DNA of 11,423 nucleotides from Candidatus Schekmanbacteria bacterium. Its GTDB lineage: Bacteria; Schekmanbacteria; GWA2-38-11; J061. Below the pieces are notes generated by a model, which did no database searches, was not told the DNA's origin, and worked only from the letters and a program-made list of their open reading frames with translations. Made by a program: the position numbers and the translations under genes. Where the stretch lies: contig RFHX01000310.1 in assembly GCA_003695725.1 (NCBI GenBank), positions 1 through 11,423 of the forward strand, written 5' to 3'. Each line of letters begins with the position of its first letter. The stretch's first letter is position 1. Positions 1-6,200 of the stretch are shown here, one piece after another.

Positions 1-101
1 ATTCCTTGCTTTTACGTTTATTTTATGCTATCTTTGTTAAAAATTATTTTTTTAGGCAGTTGATTTGATAATGTAAAATTAATCAAGAAGGAGGATTAAC
101 T

Positions 102-536
102 ATGGATTTACCTGAGTATATTACTGTTGAGGAAGTGCAGAGAGTTTGTAAAGAACTTGGTATTAGGGATTGGACGAAGTTAACTGCTCCTCAGGTTTTG
201 CCGGAAGAAGCGAAAATAATATTAAAAGAGGTTAATGTGGAAGGAATGAACATTGACCTTGACGAATTCAAAACAGGGTTGGAAGTTGAACTTGAACATG
301 GAATAACTTTTAAAGACGCCAATGTGACAAACAATCATCCAATTCTAACAGGTAAAATTGTCCTTGCGCACCTCAAAGAAACTTTGGATTATTATAAAAG
401 GCTTGAGGTTGCAGAAATTGAAGGCGACCTTTTGAAGGCAATTGTTGCAAAAAATCCTGACAAAGCGATATCCTATTATAGAAAACTTATCCAAGCAAAA
501 TTTGAACTTGCTCAAGTAGAAGCAAAAGAGATTTAA
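102..536 (+). CDS. DUF5661-like small soluble protein
   Basis: A 144-residue protein with a strong AGGAGG ribosome site at about 90-95, properly spaced from the ATG. It has no signal peptide or membrane segment and is acidic and helix-rich. The central part, roughly residues 55-100, carries a GLEVELEHG stretch and then NVTNNHPILTGKIVLAHLKE followed by DYYKRL. This matches my memory of DUF5661 proteins, a family of unknown role. It sits alone: a probable terminator follows and the next gene starts 114 bases on. A TTGATT/AATCAA inverted repeat (60-65, 81-86) lies just before the ribosome site and might affect expression. The family call rests on recalled motif similarity, and no function can be given. 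Confidence 0.8.
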   Translation: MDLPEYITVEEVQRVCKELGIRDWTKLTAPQVLPEEAKIILKEVNVEGMNIDLDEFKTGLEVELEHGITFKDANVTNNHPILTGKIVLAHLKETLDYYKRLEVAEIEGDLLKAIVAKNPDKAISYYRKLIQAKFELAQVEAKEI

Positions 537-558
537 TAATTTTTGAAAAAAGATTATG

Positions 559-595
559 GCGGCAGACTCAGAGATTGGGGATGTCGCTTTTTTTT
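559..595 (+). terminator. Probable Rho-independent terminator
   Basis: GCGGCA (559-564) pairs with TGTCGC (582-587), including one G-T wobble, and is followed directly by eight T residues (588-595). The 17-base loop can pair further internally (CTC with GGG). It begins about 20 bases after the stop of the 102-536 gene, as expected for its terminator. The stem is short, so it may be only moderately efficient. Confidence 0.6.
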
Positions 596-608
596 ATTGA
601 TAAAAATC

Positions 609-614
609 TATAAT
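609..614 (+). promoter_or_regulatory. Possible -10 box for the B12-protein/ABC operon
   Basis: A perfect TATAAT lies 37 bases before the ATG at 651, placing a start site near 621. No good -35 hexamer is present at 16-18 bases upstream, because that position falls in the preceding terminator hairpin and T-tract. If used, it would probably need an activator. The call is tentative. Confidence 0.3.
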
Positions 615-650
615 AGTTATTAAATGAAGACCATCCAAATATGAATATTT

Positions 651-1739
651 ATGATTGAAAAATATGAAATCTTAGGCAAAGAAGCATTGAAATTGAAGCC
701 TGTTTCAAAATCTGCATTTCTTGAATTTTCAGATTCCTTTGTTCAAATACAATCCTTCATAGAAGAAAAGATCCGTATTGAAAAAGATTTTGTTAAAAAC
801 ACAATTCAGGGTGCAGAACTCAAATTCATAATCAATTTGAATAAAAATTTTGGTAAGTTTCTTTTGAGTGTTTTTGAGCTGGGTATTCTTTCCTGCCTTC
901 CCAAAGAAGGTATCTGGTATTATTCTGTAATCTCTTCACGAGGATTTGATGATGCATTCTTTTCGAGATTTTTCTTCAATTGGTCTATGGCTATACAGAG
1001 TATTATTAATCCGCCACAGTCTCATGAGCTCATAAAGATTGTAGATTACTTTCGGGAAAATGTGAAAAATTTCAAAAAAGCTGCACTTTCTCCTTTTGAT
1101 AAAGAGAATGAAAAAGCAAAAGAGTTTCTTTCTTATCTAATGAATAAAAATAGGAAAGGGGCAGCAGATTATGCACTTGCTCTCTTGAAGAAAGGAGATT
1201 CTCCACATTATTTATTTTCTTATGTCCTTTCTCAGGCAATGAAAAAAGCAGGGGTGCTGTGGCAGTTGAATAAAATCGAGGTTAACGATGTTCATGTAGC
1301 AACTGATATATGCCATTATGTAATGTATAGAATCGTTGATAGCTTTGAGAAAAGAACAAAGCTTCCATATCGCATTGCCGTTGTGTGTGCGCCGGGGGAA
1401 GAACATGAATTTGGTGCAGAGCTTGTTGAGAGTCTCCTTGAGTTGGAAGGATGGAACATTGTAGATATAGGGCACATATCACCTGAAGAGGATATGATTA
1501 GTTCAATAAAGAAGGATACTCCTGATGTAATAGTGCTTTCTGTTACAATGACTGCAAATCTTCCAGTCGCAATAAAAATGGCAAAGCGCATTCGAGGAGA
1601 GTTCGAGGATATAAAGGTAATTGGGGGTGGTACGGAATATTTATCAAAGGAACCGATTTTTAAAGAAGTGTTCGATGCTGTGGCTTTTGGTGTAGAAGAT
1701 GTTCATAATAAGGCACTTAAAATTGTAGGTGAAAAATGA
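651..1739 (+). CDS. Cobalamin (B12)-binding sensor-like protein
   Basis: A 362-residue soluble protein. Residues 1-155 are a helical domain I do not recognise. Residues about 160-235 resemble the helical cap of B12 photoreceptors and methionine synthase, with W204-x9-V214-H215, close to the W-x9-E-H motif of CarH/LitR but with Val for Glu. Residues about 240-360 form a Rossmann-type B12 domain: E250-x-H252-x2-G255 (His252 the likely lower cobalt ligand), S297-V-T299, and G325-G326. There is no DNA-binding or catalytic domain, so a sensor or regulator role is more likely than methyl transfer; this is inference. The stop overlaps the ATG of the ABC permease (ATGA), so the two are translationally coupled. 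No convincing ribosome site precedes the ATG; the earlier ATG at 641 stops after five codons. Confidence 0.85.
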   Translation: MIEKYEILGKEALKLKPVSKSAFLEFSDSFVQIQSFIEEKIRIEKDFVKNTIQGAELKFIINLNKNFGKFLLSVFELGILSCLPKEGIWYYSVISSRGFDDAFFSRFFFNWSMAIQSIINPPQSHELIKIVDYFRENVKNFKKAALSPFDKENEKAKEFLSYLMNKNRKGAADYALALLKKGDSPHYLFSYVLSQAMKKAGVLWQLNKIEVNDVHVATDICHYVMYRIVDSFEKRTKLPYRIAVVCAPGEEHEFGAELVESLLELEGWNIVDIGHISPEEDMISSIKKDTPDVIVLSVTMTANLPVAIKMAKRIRGEFEDIKVIGGGTEYLSKEPIFKEVFDAVAFGVEDVHNKALKIVGEK

Positions 1740-2857
1740 GAGTCATAACGGCATTTAAAATGCTTTTTTATGACCGTTCAACGACAGCAGGTTCAATTTT
1801 GGGTGTTGTTGCAATAGTGTTTCTTGTAGGACAGCAGTTGGCAGTGCTTTTTGGCCTCTTTACCTATATGTCTGTCCTTGTTGACCATGCCGGTGCTGAT
1901 ATTTGGGTATGCAGTCGAAATGCTGAAAACATCAATTCGACGGATTCGATCCCTGATTACTATTTAGACCGTATTTCAGGTATTTCTTCAATAAGGTGGG
2001 CAGAACCATTGATTTTTGGTGGAGGCTCATTTAGGAGAGCAGACGGGAAATATAATGGTGTGCAGGTTGTAGGATTAAGACCTCCCAGAATGGCAGGTGG
2101 TCCATGGAAATTTGCAAGAGGGTCAATAGATAATCTGTTTGAATACGACGCTGTTTCCGTTGAGCAAACTGATTTGGATACTTTGGGAAATCCCGAATAT
2201 GGCAAATATTATGAGATTAACGGTATAAAAGTTAAGGTTAATGCGATTACTAAAAAAATTAAGGGATTTGCAGGGTCTCTTGTGTTTACGAATTTAGTTA
2301 AAGCAAAGGAGATTTTAAACTTTCCCAAAAATCGTTACAGCGCAATTATGATAAAACTAAAAGATGGGATAGATATAAATAGCACTGTCAAGGAAATTCA
2401 GAAAATTCTTCCTAACGCAAAAGTCATTTCAGCCAGCGACCTTTCACGCAAGACACGATTTTATTATATTCGCAATACAGGAATGGGTGGAAGTTTTGGT
2501 TTTTCAACATTGATAGGTGCTATGGTGGGAATAGTTATAATAATGCTGACGATGTACACGGGAGTGTTGAATAGACAGAAGGATTTTGCAATTTTAAGGG
2601 CTCTTGGTGCAAGAAAATGGGATATAGCTGTTATTGTTTTTTGTCAGGCGCTTATAATAGGTGCGGCAGGCATTATTATTGGCTTTTTGCTTCTTTCATT
2701 TTTCTTGTCTTCAACTATGAATTCAAAACTGCCTACATATATGCCCTATTGGCTGCCTTTCTATCATGCCGCATTCACTTTATTTTTGTGTTTTTTGGGC
2801 TCACTCCTTGCTATGAATAAAGCGGTAAGTATTGAGCCAGCATCTGTATTCAGATAG
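1736..2857 (+). CDS. ABC transporter permease, FtsX/MacB family (DevC-like)
   Basis: A 373-residue inner-membrane protein with MacB/LolC/DevC topology. It has one N-terminal membrane segment (about 17-45), a large periplasmic domain (about 50-255), and three C-terminal segments (about 258-283, 302-330 and 347-368). The cytoplasmic loop carries DFAILRALGARKWDI at about 283-297, the typical FtsX-family motif that contacts the ATPase. The start is coupled by a 4-base overlap to the B12-binding gene, and the ATPase gene follows 14 bases after the stop. Such permeases usually drive lipoproteins, glycolipids, peptides or drugs out of the inner membrane by conformational coupling, without a channel for the substrate. 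The substrate here cannot be told. DevC is the closest analogue by gene order, but MacB- or LolC-like roles remain possible. Confidence 0.88.
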   Translation: MRVITAFKMLFYDRSTTAGSILGVVAIVFLVGQQLAVLFGLFTYMSVLVDHAGADIWVCSRNAENINSTDSIPDYYLDRISGISSIRWAEPLIFGGGSFRRADGKYNGVQVVGLRPPRMAGGPWKFARGSIDNLFEYDAVSVEQTDLDTLGNPEYGKYYEINGIKVKVNAITKKIKGFAGSLVFTNLVKAKEILNFPKNRYSAIMIKLKDGIDINSTVKEIQKILPNAKVISASDLSRKTRFYYIRNTGMGGSFGFSTLIGAMVGIVIIMLTMYTGVLNRQKDFAILRALGARKWDIAVIVFCQALIIGAAGIIIGFLLLSFFLSSTMNSKLPTYMPYWLPFYHAAFTLFLCFLGSLLAMNKAVSIEPASVFR

Positions 2858-2871
2858 GAGTATTTTGCGCT

Positions 2872-3624
2872 ATGTCATTTGGGAAGGAAAATTTTAATGA
2901 AGCAGTAATCAAATTGAGGAAAATATCGCGCGATTTTTCAGATGGCAGGATTGTCCGCAGAGTTTTGGATGATATAAATCTTGATATATTTAAGGGCGAG
3001 TTGACAATAATTGCAGGACCTTCCGGCAGTGGTAAGACCACTTTGCTCTCTATTATGGGGCTTATTTTGACTCCAACTGAAGGGAAATTGTTTTTTGAGG
3101 AAAAAGAGATAGTAAAGTTGTCTGACAGAAGAAGAGCGAAATTAAGACGAAAGAATTACGGATTTGTTTTCCAGCAAGCAGAATTAATTCCTTCATTGAC
3201 TCTATTGGAGAATGTCTTGATTGCAAATGGAATCAATGGCACTCCCATTAAAAAGGAAACAAGGGAAAGAGCAAAGGAGCTTTTGATAAATTTTGGCTTG
3301 GAGGAGTATATCAATTCACCTGCTGCAAAGATTTCATCAGGCCAAAAACAAAGAGTAGCCATTGCCCGTGCATTGATTAATTCTCCCAAACTTCTGCTTT
3401 GTGACGAGCCCACATCTGCCCTCGATAGTGAAAGCAGTAAAGTAGTCCTCGAGACTTTGAAGAAGCTTTCTCGCGACAAGGAAAGGGGAGTAGTCTTAAT
3501 AACTCATGACCCGAGAGTATTTCCTTATGGGGACAGATTGATAAAGATGGTAGATGGAAAAATAGATTATGATTCTAAATCAGAAAATGAAAGAGAGGTA
3601 GCTGTTTATGAGAAAAGTATTTAA
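2872..3624 (+). CDS. ABC transporter ATP-binding protein (LolD/DevA/MacB type)
   Basis: A 250-residue nucleotide-binding subunit with all key motifs: Walker A GPSGSGKTT (49-57), Q-loop Q101, signature ISSGQ (154-158), Walker B LLLCDEP (174-180) and switch H212. The signature differs from the canonical LSGGQ by Ile for Leu and Ser for the first Gly. AGGAG at 2856-2860 overlaps the permease stop codon and is well spaced from the ATG at 2872, so this start is secure. It energises the permease encoded just upstream. The residues after about 235 are a charged tail, and the reading frame overlaps the adaptor gene by 17 bases, again suggesting coupled translation and a fixed complex. Confidence 0.93.
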   Translation: MSFGKENFNEAVIKLRKISRDFSDGRIVRRVLDDINLDIFKGELTIIAGPSGSGKTTLLSIMGLILTPTEGKLFFEEKEIVKLSDRRRAKLRRKNYGFVFQQAELIPSLTLLENVLIANGINGTPIKKETRERAKELLINFGLEEYINSPAAKISSGQKQRVAIARALINSPKLLLCDEPTSALDSESSKVVLETLKKLSRDKERGVVLITHDPRVFPYGDRLIKMVDGKIDYDSKSENEREVAVYEKSI

Positions 3625-4483
3625 AATTTTATTATGGATTATTTTGATTGCAGGCGCGCTTTATTATATTGCAGATGTTCTGAAAAAATCATCACCACCA
3701 CCTGAAGTTGCTGCTACTCCTGTAATTGATAAGATACCCGTACGGATTTATGGTTTTGTTGAACCTGCTGGAAGAGAAGTTTTCGTAAGCCCTCTTGAGA
3801 CAAGAAGAGTAGAAAAGATTTTTGTAAAAGAAGGAGATTTTGTAAAAAAAGGTCAGGTTCTTTGTATCCTCGAAAATAGTATGGAATTGGCTCGCTTAAA
3901 TCTTGCAAAAGCGCGTTTAGAAGCTTCGAAAAAATCTCTTGAAATCAACAAAGATGAACTTAAAAGAAGAACCGATCTCTTCAGAAAAAAAATATCAGAT
4001 GAATATGCTTATACACAGGCGGATTTGAGAAAAAGATTAGCGGAGGAAGAAATAAAAGTTGCGGAAAAAGAAGTGGAGCTTGCAAGAATAGAATATGAAC
4101 GGCTCAAATTAAAATCTCCTATTGATGGAATAGTGTATAAATTTGATGTAAGAAAGGGGGAAACCCTTTCTAAAGATGACAGTGCAAAGATTATAATTGG
4201 CTCACCAAATTTATGGGTGCGCCTTTATGTTGAATCATATTGGATTGACGAAATTAAAAAAGGTATGGAGTTTGATATTTTGAATACAGAAACAAAAGAA
4301 AAGATTGGTAAAGGGAAAGTTATTTTTAAATCGCTTTATATGGGTGAAAGAAATTTTAGAACTGAAGACATAAAAGAGCGCCTCGATACAAGGGTGCAGG
4401 AGGTTGTCCTTTCCCTCGATACCGATAAAAAAGACATTCCTCTTGGATTGCCGGTGATGGCGGAGTTTATTTCAGAAGATTAA
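3608..4483 (+). CDS. HlyD/DevB-family periplasmic adaptor (membrane fusion protein)
   Basis: A 291-residue adaptor. One N-terminal membrane anchor (about 5-25) is followed by a periplasmic body. The first half of a biotinyl-lipoyl domain is at about 66-90 (KIFVKEGDFVKKGQVL), then a charged helical hairpin rich in Lys, Glu and Arg at about 90-165, and the second lipoyl half at about 168-190 (SPIDGIVYKFDVRKGE). A beta-barrel-like part completes it. It is short for the family, with a modest coiled-coil. It would link the MacB-like permease to an outer-membrane TolC-type channel, but no such gene is in the window, so the channel must be shared or encoded elsewhere. It overlaps the end of the ATPase gene by 17 bases and closes the operon. 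No clear terminator follows. Confidence 0.85.
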   Translation: MRKVFKILLWIILIAGALYYIADVLKKSSPPPEVAATPVIDKIPVRIYGFVEPAGREVFVSPLETRRVEKIFVKEGDFVKKGQVLCILENSMELARLNLAKARLEASKKSLEINKDELKRRTDLFRKKISDEYAYTQADLRKRLAEEEIKVAEKEVELARIEYERLKLKSPIDGIVYKFDVRKGETLSKDDSAKIIIGSPNLWVRLYVESYWIDEIKKGMEFDILNTETKEKIGKGKVIFKSLYMGERNFRTEDIKERLDTRVQEVVLSLDTDKKDIPLGLPVMAEFISED

Positions 4484-4528
4484 ATAATTTTAAGAAAGAA
4501 ATTTGAAAAAAATAAATAACATCCTGTT

Positions 4529-4711
4529 TCAATCCATTCTCTCAGGATCGTCTATTCTGCAATGGGGTTTCAGATATTTTTTTGCGTAGTCGTAGAGATA
4601 GAGATAGTCCTTCCTTTCCTTCTCATAGGCGAGGACTGTTTTATATTGCTTTATTGCTTCTTCTCGTTTGCCTAAGAAGTCATAAATTAATCCAATTCTC
4701 ATTTCAATCAT
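4529..4711 (-). pseudogene. C-terminal remnant of a tetratricopeptide (TPR) protein
   Basis: Sixty codons whose first half, MRIGLIYDFLGKREEAIKQY, is a good TPR helix pair. It is followed by KTVLAYEKERKDY and YAKKYLKP, the usual closing segment of such proteins. There is no ribosome site before the ATG at 4711. The frame stays open upstream only to a stop at 4814-4816, and that extension does not look like TPR sequence. The simplest reading is the surviving 3' end of a decayed longer gene; a tiny intact gene is less likely. It converges on the adaptor gene. Nothing else coding is visible from 4712 to 4880. Confidence 0.5.
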
Positions 4712-4826
4712 AGTGAAAAATTGATTTGTCTTTGAGGTTTTGATCAGTGAAATAATAATGCATTCGGGAAGCGGGCTATGACGATTATCGAGTCTGGCAG
4801 AATTTCCTCGGAATTAATAATAAAGC

Positions 4827-4853
4827 GCGATGCCTGATAGGCAGGCACCACGC
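4827..4853 (-). terminator. Small hairpin, possible weak terminator of the rubrerythrin gene
   Basis: TGCCTG (4831-4836) and CAGGCA (4842-4847) form a perfect 6-bp stem with a 5-base loop, flanked by GCG/CGC that can pair across a small internal loop. On the minus strand it lies about 28 bases past the rubrerythrin stop and is followed by GCTTTATTATTAATT, an imperfect U-rich tract. It could equally be a dispersed palindromic repeat. Confidence 0.35.
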
Positions 4854-4880
4854 CGTAATAGATAATTATTGGACAGGGAA

Positions 4881-5381
4881 TTATAAATCTATCTTTTTAA
4901 ACATCTCCCCTTTGGCGCCGCAGACAGGACAGGAGTCAGGGGCATTTTTTTCAGCTGTATATCCACAAACAGGACAAACATAATAAGGATATTCTTCCTG
5001 CTCGCCTTCCAAATTGTCGAGAAGCTTCTGATACAATTCTGCATGCACCTTTTCGACTTCATTGGCAAAATTGAATGACCTTTCTGCTTCTTTGTTTCCT
5101 TCTTCTTTGGCGACCTGAATCATTTCAGGATACATTGATTTGAATTCATGAGTTTCGCCTGCAATTGCCTCTTGTAGATTTTCTTTTGTGCTTTTGATCC
5201 CATTGAGCGCCCTTAAATGGTTATGGGCATGGACTGTTTCTGCTTCTGCCGCCGCTAAAAACATTCTTGCGACTTGTGGTTTCCCTTCACTTTTTGCCTT
5301 TTCAGCAAAAGCCAAATATTTGCGGTTTGCCTGCGATTCACCTGCAAATGCTGCCTTCAATGCGTCTTCCGATTTACTCAT
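4881..5381 (-). CDS. rbr: Rubrerythrin
   Basis: A 166-residue classical rubrerythrin, a cytoplasmic non-haem iron protein that reduces hydrogen peroxide in anaerobes. The four-helix domain (about 1-125) carries the expected diiron ligands E15, E48, H51, E76, E79, E110 and H113. The C-terminal rubredoxin-like domain binds one iron through C136-x2-C139 and C151-x2-C154. All key residues are intact and the length is slightly below the usual 180-190. A GGAGGG ribosome site precedes the ATG by a normal distance. It appears to be a single-gene unit with its own strong promoter and a palindromic operator, which fits peroxide- or redox-induced expression. Electron donors (rubredoxin, NADH-rubredoxin reductase) are not encoded here. 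Confidence 0.97.
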   Translation of the reverse strand: MSKSEDALKAAFAGESQANRKYLAFAEKAKSEGKPQVARMFLAAAEAETVHAHNHLRALNGIKSTKENLQEAIAGETHEFKSMYPEMIQVAKEEGNKEAERSFNFANEVEKVHAELYQKLLDNLEGEQEEYPYYVCPVCGYTAEKNAPDSCPVCGAKGEMFKKIDL

Positions 5382-5420
5382 AATAATGACCCTCCATATT
5401 ATTGATTATGATTTATAAAT

Positions 5421-5435
5421 GGACTAATTTAGTCC
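5421..5435. promoter_or_regulatory. Palindromic operator candidate upstream of rubrerythrin
   Basis: GGACTAA-T-TTAGTCC is a perfect inverted repeat of 7-1-7 geometry. It begins three bases downstream of the rubrerythrin -10 box and covers the expected transcription start, the usual place for a repressor site. The geometry is like PerR/Fur boxes, but the bases do not match the usual PerR (TTATAAT-type) box. An Rrf2/IscR-type regulator is another possibility. The identity of the regulator is not shown by the sequence. Confidence 0.6.
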
Positions 5436-5438
5436 TCT

Positions 5439-5467
5439 TTTATACAGGAATCGTTTAATTTTGTCAA
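5439..5467 (-). promoter_or_regulatory. Sigma-70-type promoter of rubrerythrin
   Basis: Read on the minus strand, a perfect TTGACA (5467-5462) is separated by exactly 17 bases from TATAAA (5444-5439). This is close to full consensus and the best promoter in the window. The start site should fall near 5432, inside the palindrome at 5421-5435, leaving about 50 bases of leader before the ATG. Confidence 0.8.
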
Positions 5468-5502
5468 AGAAAATTATCATCTTTTTATAAATAATTCTTT
5501 AT

Positions 5503-5563
5503 CACTGGAAGTAAAGAAAAAAAGCAATCACTAAAGTAGTTTTACTTTTTTTGATTTCCAGTG
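5503..5563. repeat. Imperfect 61-bp inverted repeat between rubrerythrin and the TerB-like gene
   Basis: CACTGGAA (5503-5510) pairs perfectly with TTCCAGTG (5556-5563), and AAAAAAAG (5517-5524) with CTTTTTTT (5545-5552), around a 20-base loop. The loop contains ACTAAAGTAGT (5530-5540), itself an inverted repeat and one base different from the core of the rubrerythrin operator. The two flanking genes are divergent, so a terminator is not expected here. Confidence 0.6.
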
Positions 5564-5578
5564 AAGATATGCTATAAA
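5551..5578 (+). promoter_or_regulatory. Possible promoter of the TerB-like gene
   Basis: TTGATT (5551-5556) and TATAAA (5573-5578) are separated by 16 bases, 35 bases before the preferred ATG at 5614. The -35 box lies in the right arm of the inverted repeat 5503-5563, so folding or protein binding there could affect its use. Confidence 0.45.
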
Positions 5579-5613
5579 TAAAAAAAATGAGATTTATTAG
5601 AAGGTAAATGATT

Positions 5614-6066
5614 ATGAAGAAGATATTTGAGAAGCTATTTCCAACGAAGAAGACGCAGAGGAAAGATAATAAAAAAGCTCTTCTTCCTGATACAAAGATT
5701 GCAACCTGTGCGCTTCTCCTTGAAATGGCGCGCGTTGATGGAGAATTCAGCACTGATGAAGAAGAGCTTATCATCGATATGATGAAGAGAAAATTTGGGA
5801 TTTCAAAAGCCGAAGTAGATAAAATCATTGAGGCGGCAAATATGCAGATAGATGGCAGTATTGACTATTGGCATTTTACAAATGTCATAAATCAGCAGTA
5901 CAATAGAGAAGAAAAGAAGAAAATTATAAAAATGGTATGGCAGTTGATTTATGCTGACAAGAAGCTCGATAAATACGAAGATTACCTTGTCCATAAGCTT
6001 GGCGACCTCCTAAAATTGTCACATCAGGAATTAATTGAGATGAAACTCAAAGCTCAAAAAGAATAA
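5614..6066 (+). CDS. TerB-family protein (tellurite-resistance-like domain)
   Basis: A 150-residue soluble protein from the ATG at 5614. The ATG at 5608 would add two residues, but GAAGG at 5600-5604 is only 3 bases from it and 9 from 5614, so the later start is preferred. After a basic N-terminal tail (to about residue 27) comes an all-helical TerB domain. It contains the family hallmarks LLLEMARVDGEFSTDEEELI and later VWQLIYADKKLDKYEDYLV, each with the acidic residues proposed to bind metal in TerB proteins. Stand-alone TerB proteins are linked to envelope or metal stress, but their biochemical role is poorly known. It lies divergent from rubrerythrin and may share its regulation. No clear terminator follows. 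Confidence 0.8.
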   Translation: MKKIFEKLFPTKKTQRKDNKKALLPDTKIATCALLLEMARVDGEFSTDEEELIIDMMKRKFGISKAEVDKIIEAANMQIDGSIDYWHFTNVINQQYNREEKKKIIKMVWQLIYADKKLDKYEDYLVHKLGDLLKLSHQELIEMKLKAQKE

Positions 6067-6094
6067 CTTTAAAGATAAATTTTAATCATTTTTC

Positions 6095-6124
6095 TTGCAT
6101 ATCAAAAGAAGCGCACTTTATAAT
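6095..6124 (+). promoter_or_regulatory. Promoter candidate for the receiver gene
   Basis: TTGCAT (6095-6100) and a perfect TATAAT (6119-6124) are 18 bases apart. The start site would be near 6131, giving a leader of about 70 bases that contains the 12-base palindrome TTATATATATAA (6146-6157). Confidence 0.45.
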
Positions 6125-6200
6125 TAAGATATATATTAACAGCTCTTATATATATAACTCATAAGGACTCGTTAACATTTAAATTGGGAGGTCCATAAAA

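Noticed and set aside
60-86. FNR-type site TTGAT/ATCAA before the first gene
   Set aside because: The half-sites are separated by far more than the four bases of an FNR box.
597-614. TTGATA and TATAAT as a paired promoter before the B12 gene
   Set aside because: The spacer is only 6 bases, far below the 16-18 needed; only the -10 box was kept as a weak candidate.
597-650. Cobalamin riboswitch ahead of the B12-protein operon
   Set aside because: The gap is too short for a B12 riboswitch, and no B12-box-like sequence is present.
5503-5563. Bidirectional transcription terminator
   Set aside because: Both flanking genes read outward from this region, so no terminator is expected; the T-run lies inside the stem rather than after it.
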